DNA from: an uncultured Clostridia bacterium
GTDB taxonomy: Bacteria > Bacillota > Clostridia > UBA1381
Direction: 5' to 3'
DNA: 24,616 nucleotides
NCBI GenBank assembly: GCA_934463455.1
Contig: CAKSJU010000022.1
Location: 1 to 24,616 of the forward strand
Below the pieces are notes generated by a model. It did no database searches. It was given only the letters and a program-made list of their open reading frames with translations, and was not told the DNA's origin. This document shows positions 7,896-16,673 of the stretch, in pieces; the stretch's first letter is position 1; every line of letters begins with the position of its first letter. Both the position numbers and the translations under genes were made by a program.

Positions 7896-8488
7896 GATTT
7901 TTCACCTTCATACTCGGGGATTGTTTTTATTATCCTTGCCGGGTTTCCCGCAATAACACAATTACCATCAGGGAAACTTTTTGTCACTACCGAATTTGCT
8001 CCAACAATTGTATGTTCACCCAATGTAACTCCCGGCAAAATGACACATCCAAATCCAATCCACGAATTAGCACCAATTGTCACGTTCTTTCCCGGATAAT
8101 GCTTACTTAAATCACTAAAATCATGATTTGCCGTAATAATCGCCACATTACAAGCGATATAACAATTTTTTCCAATTATTATTTTACTGTCACGAGTTGC
8201 CTGATAATAGTTACCCGCCTTTTGAAAAATATTAATGTTATCACTTTCAAAAATAATATTTTCCCAATTCAATACGGTAGCACGAAATGATACCGGAAAA
8301 GGAATTTTTCTGTTTATTCCAATAATTTTTTGCATAAAAACGGTCTCAATAACCCAACGCCAGCCATCCGAATAAGCATATTTCGAAAAAAAACGTCCTT
8401 TTAAGTATTTTGGGTCATAAAAAATATAACCAATTAACATAGCTAATATTTTTTTTACAAAGCTGAGTGCACTATTAATCAATCTCAT
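7892..8488 (-). CDS. Hexapeptide-repeat (left-handed beta-helix) O-acetyltransferase
   Basis: 198 residues. The second half is built of hexapeptide turns with the family's catalytic histidine in ITANHDFSD, then IGANSWIGFGCVILPGVTLG and GNPARIIK at the end, as in the WcaF/NodL/maltose acetyltransferase group. The first 30 residues are hydrophobic and basic, a possible membrane-surface contact. It should transfer acetyl from acetyl-CoA to a sugar of the repeat unit or its nucleotide precursor. Its start overlaps the pyruvyl transferase stop (ATGA at 8485-8488), and its stop overlaps the next start in the same way. Acceptor sugar not predictable. Confidence 0.85.
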   Translation of the reverse strand: MRLINSALSFVKKILAMLIGYIFYDPKYLKGRFFSKYAYSDGWRWVIETVFMQKIIGINRKIPFPVSFRATVLNWENIIFESDNINIFQKAGNYYQATRDSKIIIGKNCYIACNVAIITANHDFSDLSKHYPGKNVTIGANSWIGFGCVILPGVTLGEHTIVGANSVVTKSFPDGNCVIAGNPARIIKTIPEYEGEKS

Positions 8489-9648
8489 TTAATCAATTCC
8501 CCCAATTTTTCAAAAAAAGCTTCAGATGATTTACGTAAATTTTCTATATTTTTATAAATCTTTTCGGAATAAGCTTGTCGTGACTTTACAACTTCTTTTA
8601 CTTTATCGGCAATATTTTCATAATCATCTCTGCTTTCAAAATAGCATTCAAGCAAATTCATTCTACGCATTACATCATGGATTTTTCCCTCATTTTTCTT
8701 ACTGAACGGTGTAAAATCCATATTAATTATCGGTGTATAATGCCGTAAGGATAATAATGTTCCATGAAAATATGTAGAGACTGTAGCATCAAAAAGACCG
8801 AATATTGCCGCCCATTCTAATGGTGATAGATCGATTAATTGTCTGTCCGCTCCCTTGCAATAATTGTATAAGCCTACCAATACATATGATTCACCAAGTT
8901 TTTGTTTTATTTTTTTTGTCAACTCTGCAGGAACACCCATAATTCCAATAATTTTTTTGTTAGAATCAATCTTATATTTTTTTAAAATATACTTGCTAAA
9001 CTGCTCTTTTGTCATTCCCAAATGGTTATATACATCCTGTAAATCAAGAAACACAGTTGGATCGCAAGTATATATTGGCTGAGCTGTCGGGCAAACATCC
9101 ATAACCAAATCTGTAGTATATTGGTCACGCACACCAATAAACGTGAATTTTTTCAAAGATTCAGCAAAATACTCTCTTTCCTTATCCCCCACATATCTCG
9201 GATCCATACCATATGCAGATGCTGCATAACTCATTTTTACAACAGGTTTTTCAAAATTCATTAAATATGGATTCGGAAAACCTCTTTTTATCCAATTCCA
9301 TACAGCATCACTACCGACTATAAATATATCATAATCATCCTGGTATTGTGCCAGCACGCTTTTCGTATTTACGTCATTGCACAGTTTTTTTTCAGATAAT
9401 ACTAACGCATTTAAAGCTTGTTTGAATTTTTTATATTGTTCTTTCTTTAAATTCCATATAATTGGATGCTTAATTAATGATAAATTAAATTTCGGCCGAT
9501 ATACAGCCTCCATAACTGCGCTTGTATAATCAATAATTTCAACTTTCGCTTCGGGAAACCGCTTGGCAATTTTCCGACTTAATGAAAATGCCTGCATAAA
9601 TGCTCCGTAATTTATGCTTCTGTGAAAAGTAAATATTCCGATTTTCAT
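8485..9648 (-). CDS. Polysaccharide pyruvyl transferase family protein
   Basis: 387 residues matching the polysaccharide pyruvyl transferase family (CsaB/EpsO/WcaK-like). It opens with MKIGIFTFHRSINYGAFMQA, the typical N-terminus, and has the central IVGSDAVWNW segment and a late STYFHGTLLSLRH segment usual in the family. Family members place a pyruvate ketal on a polymer sugar using phosphoenolpyruvate, which gives the polymer negative charge. The gene starts 3 bases after the flippase stop, with AAGAGG in front of the ATG, and overlaps the acetyltransferase by 4 bases. In many anaerobes this family lies next to FrhB-like proteins, as here. Length is normal and no disruption was seen. Confidence 0.9.
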   Translation of the reverse strand: MKIGIFTFHRSINYGAFMQAFSLSRKIAKRFPEAKVEIIDYTSAVMEAVYRPKFNLSLIKHPIIWNLKKEQYKKFKQALNALVLSEKKLCNDVNTKSVLAQYQDDYDIFIVGSDAVWNWIKRGFPNPYLMNFEKPVVKMSYAASAYGMDPRYVGDKEREYFAESLKKFTFIGVRDQYTTDLVMDVCPTAQPIYTCDPTVFLDLQDVYNHLGMTKEQFSKYILKKYKIDSNKKIIGIMGVPAELTKKIKQKLGESYVLVGLYNYCKGADRQLIDLSPLEWAAIFGLFDATVSTYFHGTLLSLRHYTPIINMDFTPFSKKNEGKIHDVMRRMNLLECYFESRDDYENIADKVKEVVKSRQAYSEKIYKNIENLRKSSEAFFEKLGELIK

Positions 9649-9651
9649 ACA

Positions 9652-11124
9652 CTACCTCTTTTCATTTAAAACTATCCACTGTGATTTTAAATTCTTAAAC
9701 GTGATTGCGAAAAAGACAACCATCCAACAACTTCCTAATAATACCGCAACTAAAACAGAACTAATATTCAATCTGCTTACCATATAATTTTTTGTAAAAT
9801 AGAATCCTGCTCCCAATACAATATTCAGCATAAGTAACGTAAAGCAATTTTTCCATGGAAAAATATCAATAAATTTAATGCCGATTTTTTTGCATGAATA
9901 ACAAAGCTGGTATAGTGCCATTGAAAATGTAGCTAAAAAAGTCGCCATCGCAGGTCCAATAAACCCAAAAACAAAGTAGCAAATATAGTTTAACACCGTA
10001 TTTAACAAAAGTGCACCAATCGAACTCTTTAAAACCGCCTTGGTAATGCCTGTAGCATTAAGCATCATTCCGAAATATGTACAGCGCAGCAGCAATGTCA
10101 GACAGTATACCCTAAAAACAGCCACACCCTCCAGATACTTTTCCGAATAAAGAATTGTGATTACATCCGGAGCAAATACAAAGCATCCAATTGCCACAAG
10201 GCATATAATTGCAAATGAAATTGTTGTAGCACTGTTCCACAGCCTCACCGCTTCAGCTTTTTTGTTTTTATGCAGTAATCTTACCATCTGCGGGAGCAGA
10301 ACAGCCGTTATCGAAGTTGCAACTATAGTTACAGGCAGTTCTTTTGAAGCATTGGTATAAATTGCTAATTTTTCGGTTGAGAAAAATGATGTAATTACCA
10401 ACTTGTCCAGTTCAACATTGATTGTACCAATCATGGAGGCTACTCCGATAGGTATTGAATATGTAAAAATGGTTTTAATCATGCTTTTATTAAAACCTAT
10501 TTTAAAATTCGATGTACATTCCAGCATTTGCCAATAGGTCCATAGAGTGAAAATCACCTCTGTTGCCAAATACAACATCATATATGTTGAAAATGTTCCT
10601 CCGACAAACTGAACAAACAGAATAATACCGAGTAATGCAACACTGTTTATCACCCGATATACCATCAGCACATTTGTTTTTTCGCATACGATTAATAAAT
10701 TTTCGATGCTGGACATAATAATTTTTGTCCACGGAAAAAATGCAAGAAAATACCAAAAGCACTTTATAGTTTGATTTTTAAATACCTTTTCAAGCAACGG
10801 TGTTGAAATGACCAATACCAAACCCACAATCAAACTGAGTATTGTGTTGAGCGTATAATACACTGAAAGGAATTTATCCCTTTCCTCCTGCGTTTGTGCT
10901 TTTGCCAGGAAGAAATTAATACTGTTAGGCAAGCCGAGCATAATTAATGAACAAACAAGGTTTATTGCCATTAACAGCTGCGAATATGTACCATATTCGG
11001 TTAAGCTTCGAAACCTTGACAACAGCATACCGGATACCATTGCAATGACCATAGTAATAACTTTTGACGCTGTCAGCTTAAGCGTATCATATCCTATGCG
11101 CGATTTACCTTGTTCCGCTTCCAC
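9652..11124 (-). CDS. wzx: Wzx-like oligosaccharide flippase
   Basis: 490 residues, nearly all hydrophobic membrane segments (about 12-14) separated by short basic loops, as in the polysaccharide biosynthesis/MATE-like exporter superfamily. The N-terminal stretch IGYDTLKLTASKVITMVIAM and the LSRFRSLTEYGTYSQ loop are typical of Wzx proteins. It should flip the undecaprenyl-diphosphate-linked repeat unit across the cytoplasmic membrane. The start is GTG at 11124, lying inside the end of the preceding glycosyltransferase (20-base overlap), with GGAGG about 9 bases before it; the next internal ATG would remove the conserved N-terminus. The pyruvyl transferase follows directly. The gene symbol is by function only. 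Confidence 0.9.
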   Translation of the reverse strand: MEAEQGKSRIGYDTLKLTASKVITMVIAMVSGMLLSRFRSLTEYGTYSQLLMAINLVCSLIMLGLPNSINFFLAKAQTQEERDKFLSVYYTLNTILSLIVGLVLVISTPLLEKVFKNQTIKCFWYFLAFFPWTKIIMSSIENLLIVCEKTNVLMVYRVINSVALLGIILFVQFVGGTFSTYMMLYLATEVIFTLWTYWQMLECTSNFKIGFNKSMIKTIFTYSIPIGVASMIGTINVELDKLVITSFFSTEKLAIYTNASKELPVTIVATSITAVLLPQMVRLLHKNKKAEAVRLWNSATTISFAIICLVAIGCFVFAPDVITILYSEKYLEGVAVFRVYCLTLLLRCTYFGMMLNATGITKAVLKSSIGALLLNTVLNYICYFVFGFIGPAMATFLATFSMALYQLCYSCKKIGIKFIDIFPWKNCFTLLMLNIVLGAGFYFTKNYMVSRLNISSVLVAVLLGSCWMVVFFAITFKNLKSQWIVLNEKR

Positions 11125-12373
11125 AGATTATTTCCTCCAATCTTTCCATAATGTTATCGTAATTATATCTGTCCAAAACCGCTTGAATCGGTTTAAAGGT
11201 GATATTCCCTGTATTCAACCATTCATCATAGCTTCTTTTTATGTACCTCTTGAGAGCTTCAAAGTCCTCTTTATCATTTGCTGACTCATATGCCGCCCCA
11301 AAATTTCCTTCCCTCATAACAGCAGTTACTTCACCGTTGGGAATTTTACCGCAGGTAAGCGATATAATCGGTCTGCCAATCAGCATATATTCCAAGAATT
11401 TTCCGGGAAATACTCCCTCTTCACCTCGTTCATTCCATGTGGAAAGAATAAGTATATCGGAATCGTATTGTAACTGCAGGCAATTGTTACGCGACAGCTT
11501 TCCGCAATTTTTAAGTATTTGTTCCATGTCATATTTTTTTGCTTGTGTAACAAGCGCTGCATAATCTGAACCTGCATACACAAATTCAATATTTGATTTA
11601 TCAAATTCGCCGCTTAAACATAAATCGGATATTACTTTAAAAACAGGTGTAATATCTCTTTTGCCTTCGTACAGAGCACCAACATATGTTAATGTAAGTT
11701 TGCTGTTTTTACGCTTTTGGTAATTCGTATCGGCATCGGAAATGTCATAACCGTTAGGAATCATATATGACTTATCGAGATATTTATTTCCGCATATCCG
11801 ATGAACATATCCGTTTGACACTGCGACAATTTTATCTGCATATCTGCAAGCTGTATTTTGCAAATATCTGTGAAACGGTCTTATAAATATTGAACTCCTT
11901 TTTACAACAATAGGATCGCGAAAATCGCATATCCAATTTTTTATGTGATACTTACGTTTTAATCTAAGTCCGATAAGCACGGAGCTGATAGGTCCGAATG
12001 TTGTAAAACATGCGTCATAATCGTCCGCATTTAGTATTCCTTTTTCAAAAAGCGCAATTGCTTTTTTTGAATATTTTTTTTCAGCACAATATGACTTTAT
12101 CGAACGTTCAAAATACCGCAGCTGATCCCAAAATTCTCCCGACAAATTTACATGCCGCACAGCTTGATTATCTGTTTGTATATTAGGCGAAGCCGGCTTC
12201 AAAGAATACACTTTACAATTTTTTGAGTTATAGATGCCGGCTGACGGATATTCTGTAATCACGTCGATATTATAACCTTTATCAATCAAAAATTTGCATA
12301 TTTTTGTCGGTCTCAGAGCTCCGATACAATTCGTCGGATAGAACAATTCACTGATTATAAGAATTCGTTTCAT
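11105..12373 (-). CDS. GT4-type glycosyltransferase
   Basis: 422 residues. The N-terminus MKRILIISELFYPTNCIGAL followed by RPTKICKFLIDKGY, the central VAVSNGY and MIPNGYD segments and the C-terminal FPGKFLEYMLIGRPIISL have the GT-B layout of family 4 glycosyltransferases, with K and E in GKFLEY where many members contact the nucleotide sugar. It should add one sugar to the lipid-linked unit on the cytoplasmic side; donor and linkage are not predictable. It starts after a 173-base gap, the largest in the operon, with AAAGG near ATG 12373, and its last codons overlap the flippase start. I found no convincing promoter in that gap. Confidence 0.83.
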   Translation of the reverse strand: MKRILIISELFYPTNCIGALRPTKICKFLIDKGYNIDVITEYPSAGIYNSKNCKVYSLKPASPNIQTDNQAVRHVNLSGEFWDQLRYFERSIKSYCAEKKYSKKAIALFEKGILNADDYDACFTTFGPISSVLIGLRLKRKYHIKNWICDFRDPIVVKRSSIFIRPFHRYLQNTACRYADKIVAVSNGYVHRICGNKYLDKSYMIPNGYDISDADTNYQKRKNSKLTLTYVGALYEGKRDITPVFKVISDLCLSGEFDKSNIEFVYAGSDYAALVTQAKKYDMEQILKNCGKLSRNNCLQLQYDSDILILSTWNERGEEGVFPGKFLEYMLIGRPIISLTCGKIPNGEVTAVMREGNFGAAYESANDKEDFEALKRYIKRSYDEWLNTGNITFKPIQAVLDRYNYDNIMERLEEIICGSGTR

Positions 12374-12546
12374 TGTTTTAACCTTTCCCTTCTACTGCAT
12401 TTTTTCACTAACAGAATTGTCAGACTTTTGCTGCTCATAAATAACAGCAATATTACATTCAAAAAATCTTTTTATATAACTTCAAGAAAAAGTCGGACGT
12501 AAAACCTAACAATCAAATTAAAATTGATAAATTATGTTCTTTATTG

Positions 12547-13068
12547 CTAATCATTTTTATTTCTAAAACGAACCACCCTTCCCGGATTGCCGATGACAAC
12601 AGCATAATCAGGTATTGTTCCTCGTACAACACACCCCGCACCAAGAATAACACCTTTTCCGATAACACTCCCCGGCAATATTAAAACATTGCTGCAAATC
12701 CATACATCATCATTAATAGTAACCGGGCGTTCTTTTTGTGTCTTTTGTTCACACATCGGAATATCAACACGGGTTGTTTCATGATTAGTTGTAAAAATTT
12801 TGACATCCTCAGCCATCATAACATTTTTTCCGATATAAACAGTACCCTGCAAAAATGCTCTGTTACCTATACCGGAATTATCTCCCAAACAGACCTTATC
12901 GGAAAAGCGAGCATGCTTTCCAAAATTTGTATTCCTGCCGCATTCTTTTATTATTATTTTCCCAAAAAAAGCTCTTAACTTTCTATAAATAATGCCCTTT
13001 GATGAATCAGGAAGACAATTCCCGATTGTTCTATATAGTATTTTACCTGCTATTATTTTAAGTTTCAT
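12547..13068 (-). CDS. Hexapeptide-repeat acetyltransferase
   Basis: 173 residues from ATG 13068. An upstream ATG at 13086 exists, but AGGGAG lies 7 bases before 13068, and its own initiation would be poorly served, so I chose the shorter form. Hexapeptide turns run through the middle (LGDNSGIGNRAFLQGTVYIG), followed by the catalytic-type histidine in FTTNHE near residue 100, ICSNVLILPGSVIG, and a terminal GNPGRVVRF. It probably O-acetylates a sugar of the polymer; relatives include WcaB/WbbJ-type enzymes. Its start overlaps the end of the polymerase gene at an A-rich stretch, so the two are translationally coupled. Confidence 0.82.
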   Translation of the reverse strand: MKLKIIAGKILYRTIGNCLPDSSKGIIYRKLRAFFGKIIIKECGRNTNFGKHARFSDKVCLGDNSGIGNRAFLQGTVYIGKNVMMAEDVKIFTTNHETTRVDIPMCEQKTQKERPVTINDDVWICSNVLILPGSVIGKGVILGAGCVVRGTIPDYAVVIGNPGRVVRFRNKND

Positions 13069-14239
13069 TTTTTTTCTCCCTTTCATTACTTATCGTAAAC
13101 ATAAACATAAACATAATTGCATTCCAAAAAAAACGTTTATTTATAGCATCCAAAAAGAAACACGGTGCCAGTCCTGCTATCAAAATCATAATCGGCAAAT
13201 ATTCCTTTTGTTTTAAACAATAGAATAAATGTTGAATAACAGGAATAAAAAATAATAAAAATCCAATTATTCCCACATCACACAGCATTGCCAAGTAAGT
13301 GTTATGCATTGCACTTTTAAAACCGTTATACCAATAATAATCTCCCCAACCGGCTCCGAATATTATATTTAAATCCTCATTCAAGAGCTTTAATCCGTTT
13401 TTCCATATAACTGTTCGTTCGCTTCCGCCCTCATAGCTGTCAAATTTCAATAATCTGTCATAAATGTCTTGCGGTATGTATTTCCTTAGTACATAGTAGA
13501 AAACATATAAAATGCCTGCAATAATTATTAATTTTTTAATTACTGATCCAACACCTTTATTTTTTTCATTAAAAACCACCACAAAAATCAAAATCGCCGC
13601 CAAACTGATCAAACCGCCTCTGGAACCGGTTCTGAACATTGCAATGGAATTCACTATCATAACCGCAAAAGACAAAATTTTCAATTTTCGCCCATATACA
13701 ATATTATAAACCGCAATGCCTATGCCCGAAACAAGAAATGCGGCTTGATTATTCGGATCAACCTCATGTCCGAACAAAACAAGTACCTGCCGTGTTTCAG
13801 CAACACCATGATAAGCTTGTGCATAAATTAAAGTTAAAATTCCGATAATAAAGCCGGAAATCATCATAACCCCTGCAACATTGTTAATTACTCTTTTTTC
13901 AAACGTTTGTGAGGTTAACACAACCAGCAATGCCGTCATTCCGATTTGTGACAAGCCATGCAGATTATAAATATATAAGTTTTCTGCCCATGCTAATGAT
14001 GTGAAAAGATACGCCAACCATAAAATATACGGAAGAATAGACTTTCTCAGCTTTATCACACCATTATTTTTAAAAACCAAAACAGCTATTAAAACAAAAA
14101 TATAATACTTTGTTATACTGCCGAAAACACCGTTTAAATATGGCTCAAAAAAAGTCAGTGCAAAATAAATATACATAAGTATTTCAGAAAAACATACCTT
14201 ATGAGAATTACCCATTTCATTTTTCAAAACTATATTCAT
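13058..14239 (-). CDS. wzy: O-antigen ligase/polymerase-family membrane protein (Wzy-like)
   Basis: 393 residues with about 10-11 hydrophobic segments. A large loop near residues 140-170 includes DPNNQAAFL, and TGSRGGL at about 204-210 is the arginine-containing motif common in the Wzy/WaaL/RfaL superfamily; a second loop near 250-310 follows. With a flippase in the same operon, the likely role is polymerising flipped repeat units on the outer membrane face. It starts at ATG 14239 with GGGAG about 11 bases upstream, after a 118-base gap that may hold a secondary promoter. A ligase role cannot be separated from polymerase by sequence, but no other polymerase candidate is present. Confidence 0.85.
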   Translation of the reverse strand: MNIVLKNEMGNSHKVCFSEILMYIYFALTFFEPYLNGVFGSITKYYIFVLIAVLVFKNNGVIKLRKSILPYILWLAYLFTSLAWAENLYIYNLHGLSQIGMTALLVVLTSQTFEKRVINNVAGVMMISGFIIGILTLIYAQAYHGVAETRQVLVLFGHEVDPNNQAAFLVSGIGIAVYNIVYGRKLKILSFAVMIVNSIAMFRTGSRGGLISLAAILIFVVVFNEKNKGVGSVIKKLIIIAGILYVFYYVLRKYIPQDIYDRLLKFDSYEGGSERTVIWKNGLKLLNEDLNIIFGAGWGDYYWYNGFKSAMHNTYLAMLCDVGIIGFLLFFIPVIQHLFYCLKQKEYLPIMILIAGLAPCFFLDAINKRFFWNAIMFMFMFTISNEREKKNET

Positions 14240-14308
14240 TTAAATATTTCTCCCGTCCTATTTCACTTTAACTGTCAATCCCGAAAAACAATTTGCTTCA
14301 ATCACAAA

Positions 14309-14338
14309 ATTTTATTCCGGAATTCATCAACCGGTCAA
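14309..14338 (-). promoter_or_regulatory. Possible internal promoter before the polymerase gene
   Basis: On the minus strand: TTGACC (14333-14338), 18 bases, TAAAAT (14309-14314), inside the 118-base gap between a glycosyltransferase and the Wzy-like gene. One mismatch per box and slightly long spacing. It could keep the distal genes expressed when the long transcript ends early. In AT-rich DNA a chance match is quite possible. Confidence 0.3.
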
Positions 14339-14357
14339 TACTCATACAAATGATTTG

Positions 14358-15455
14358 TTATATCAACGCAGCAAACAGTGTTTCCCATTCTTCCAATACT
14401 TTTTCAGTTGAAAAGACTTTTGTAAGCTCATATACTTTGTCTGACATATTTTCTCTGAGTTCTGTATCATCCATCAGTTTGATTATTTTGTTTATCATAT
14501 CACCGTCAGAATTTTTATCTATCAAATATCCGTTCATTCCATCCATAATAATTTCATCGGGGCCTGTCGGTATGTCGAAGCTAACGAGCGGAAGCCGGTT
14601 TGCCGCCCCCTCAATCAGAGTCATAGGAAATCCTTCATACCGTGATGTCATAACCATAAAAGCATATTCGCGATACCGATCGTATAAATCCGATACCTGA
14701 CCTTTTAATGTAAGATTTGCGGTTAAGCCGGAATCATTTATTTGTTTTTGTAATACTTCTTTTAAGTCACCGTCACCGAATACATCCCATGACCAGTCGG
14801 GGTACTTCGGCAAAATATTTGATGCAATTGATATAAGCCGTTCTATATTTTTTTGATAACATAAACGACCCACAGTAATGATCTTTTTTGAGTTTTTATC
14901 GTATTTTATCGATTTAGAAGCATTTTCGTCAATCGGATTATATATCTGTGAAATTTTTTCTTCGCAAACATGATAATGTTGCTTATAATACTTTTTTGCC
15001 GATTTTGTGAGCACAACAATATGATTGCATTGCTTTACGGCAAATTTCCGGCATAAATTCTGAAATTTATAATCGGTTTTTATCTCAGGATTTGTATGCT
15101 CCCAACATATACATTTTGTATCGGTTTTTTTGCAGCTTAAAATCCCGATCGGATAAAAAAGTGCACCGCACGCAATTAAAATATCTATTTTTTCCCGGTT
15201 TAAAATTTCTCTGACATTTTTTATCGCATGTTCACATACAATTGCCCTTGTCATCGACAAACATGTTGAAAACAAAGCATGCTGTTTTATCATAAAATTG
15301 ATATTATACAGCATAGGCCTTTTATCTTGAAAATATGAAATTGTATGTACTTCAAAATTTTTGTTCTGACTTAATTCATTTGCCAGTATGGACGTTACAC
15401 GCCCAATTCCGCCGTTTCCCTGAAATCCTCCGAGCAAAAAACAAATTTTTTTCAT
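14358..15455 (-). CDS. GT4 glycosyltransferase
   Basis: 365 residues, a complete family 4 glycosyltransferase. The N-terminus MKKICFLLGGFQGNGGIGRV has the glycine-rich acceptor-side loop. The C-terminal domain has IITVGRLCYQKNIERLI and SRYEGFPMTLIEGA with the E-x7-E pair that binds a retaining GT's nucleotide sugar. It should add a sugar to the undecaprenyl-linked intermediate; similar proteins include GalNAc/Glc transferases such as PglA/PglH, but the donor here is unknown. AAGGAGA precedes ATG 15455, which shares one base with the preceding TAA (TAATG coupling). Confidence 0.87.
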   Translation of the reverse strand: MKKICFLLGGFQGNGGIGRVTSILANELSQNKNFEVHTISYFQDKRPMLYNINFMIKQHALFSTCLSMTRAIVCEHAIKNVREILNREKIDILIACGALFYPIGILSCKKTDTKCICWEHTNPEIKTDYKFQNLCRKFAVKQCNHIVVLTKSAKKYYKQHYHVCEEKISQIYNPIDENASKSIKYDKNSKKIITVGRLCYQKNIERLISIASNILPKYPDWSWDVFGDGDLKEVLQKQINDSGLTANLTLKGQVSDLYDRYREYAFMVMTSRYEGFPMTLIEGAANRLPLVSFDIPTGPDEIIMDGMNGYLIDKNSDGDMINKIIKLMDDTELRENMSDKVYELTKVFSTEKVLEEWETLFAALI

Positions 15456-16651
15456 TACACATTCTCCTTGAAACGTCTATATTCTTTCAGCAAAACAGCT
15501 TCATATTCCCTTGCTTTATCTTCATAATTATAATTTTCTATAATGAACTTATACGCATTATCGGATATTGCCCGATAATCACCGTCATTCATATCAGCCG
15601 CAGCTTCAATTTTTTTACGGAAGTCCTCCGCATTATCTGCTTTAAAATTCCAACCATTATTATGGCTACATCTGTCAATATTAATATTGTTGTCCTCCGA
15701 AAGTACCGGCAATCCGCAGGCTTGTGCATCATAAAAGCTTAAGCTGCACTGCTTTGCAAATACCGATAAATCTGCCGACTGATAAAAGCGAGGCAAATCG
15801 CTGTATCTCCGGGTAGGGAAACGAATGATGCGATTTTCGGATTCGGCAAAAAGCTTATCGACCTCTTTACCGTAAGCTCCCGCCGTACTCCCGACAACAA
15901 CCAAAACAATATTTTTTCTTGTATTAAATTTTTTCCTGAATGTTTCAGCCAACAGCTTCCCGCCCTTTGATTCATCCAATTTGCCCGTGTATACCACAAC
16001 AAAGTCATTATCCCCGATTCCGTTTTCTGTGCGGAATTTCTTTTTTACAGCTTCATCGGGATGAAAAAGCATAGTATCCGAGCCGTATGAAATCCACGGT
16101 GCCTGTGTTAACGGTATGCCTAAAGCTTTTTCAACATACGGATCATCTTGCGTTCGGATTACCTGTATCTTATCCTTAATTATTATCGGAGTAAAGAAAC
16201 ATCTATACACTCGGCGAAAAGCTTTATTCAATTTGTTTTTGGAAGCCATCTCCAGCATATGACTGTCCATAACCAACGGATAATTCATTTTTTTTCGTTT
16301 TAGTAAGTATTGCATACCTGTCAAAGTATCATTTCCATGAACATATACTATATCGGGGTTTTCATTTTTAATTGTTTTAAACAATAATTTTTCAAAAAAA
16401 ACGGCTCGACCGCTTATAAAAGCATGCAAAGGAAGTCTTATAATCTTAACTCCGCTTTGTTCCATATATTCTTTATCTTTTTTTTCGATGTCATCACAGC
16501 CAAAAAAAGAAATTAATTCTTTAGGTATTTTATCCATTTCAGAAGTTATAATGGTTACTTCATGCCCCATTTTTGCCATATATTTTGGAAGTATATTAAT
16601 TTGATATCCCGCTTCGGGATGAAAATAATCTTCTATATTTACAATTTTCAT
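15455..16651 (-). CDS. GT4-like glycosyltransferase with a degenerate E-x7-E motif
   Basis: 398 residues. The start MKIVNIEDYFHPEAGYQINI, the donor-domain VVVYTGKLDESKGG and ACGLPVLSED place it in GT4. The catalytic E-x7-E pair, however, reads as K and D in AKQCSLSFYDAQACG, so the first glutamate is lost and the second is aspartate. That may be a subfamily feature or mean altered activity. Likely role: one sugar of the repeat unit. It begins 22 bases after the preceding stop with AAGGGGTGG near ATG 16651 and is coupled by TAATG to the next transferase. Compared with its neighbours it is the least standard transferase in the locus. Confidence 0.8.
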   Translation of the reverse strand: MKIVNIEDYFHPEAGYQINILPKYMAKMGHEVTIITSEMDKIPKELISFFGCDDIEKKDKEYMEQSGVKIIRLPLHAFISGRAVFFEKLLFKTIKNENPDIVYVHGNDTLTGMQYLLKRKKMNYPLVMDSHMLEMASKNKLNKAFRRVYRCFFTPIIIKDKIQVIRTQDDPYVEKALGIPLTQAPWISYGSDTMLFHPDEAVKKKFRTENGIGDNDFVVVYTGKLDESKGGKLLAETFRKKFNTRKNIVLVVVGSTAGAYGKEVDKLFAESENRIIRFPTRRYSDLPRFYQSADLSVFAKQCSLSFYDAQACGLPVLSEDNNINIDRCSHNNGWNFKADNAEDFRKKIEAAADMNDGDYRAISDNAYKFIIENYNYEDKAREYEAVLLKEYRRFKENV

Positions 16652-16673
16652 TGCTATTATCCACCCCTTGTCA

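Noticed and set aside
12374..12546. Possible promoter or hidden gene in the 173-base gap of the capsule operon
   Set aside because: No pair of boxes with acceptable spacing, no terminator-like hairpin with a T-run and no ORF with a ribosome site were found.
15335..15742. Plus-strand ORF of 135 codons across two glycosyltransferases
   Set aside because: It spans the junction of two well-supported minus-strand genes and has no domain or ribosome site.
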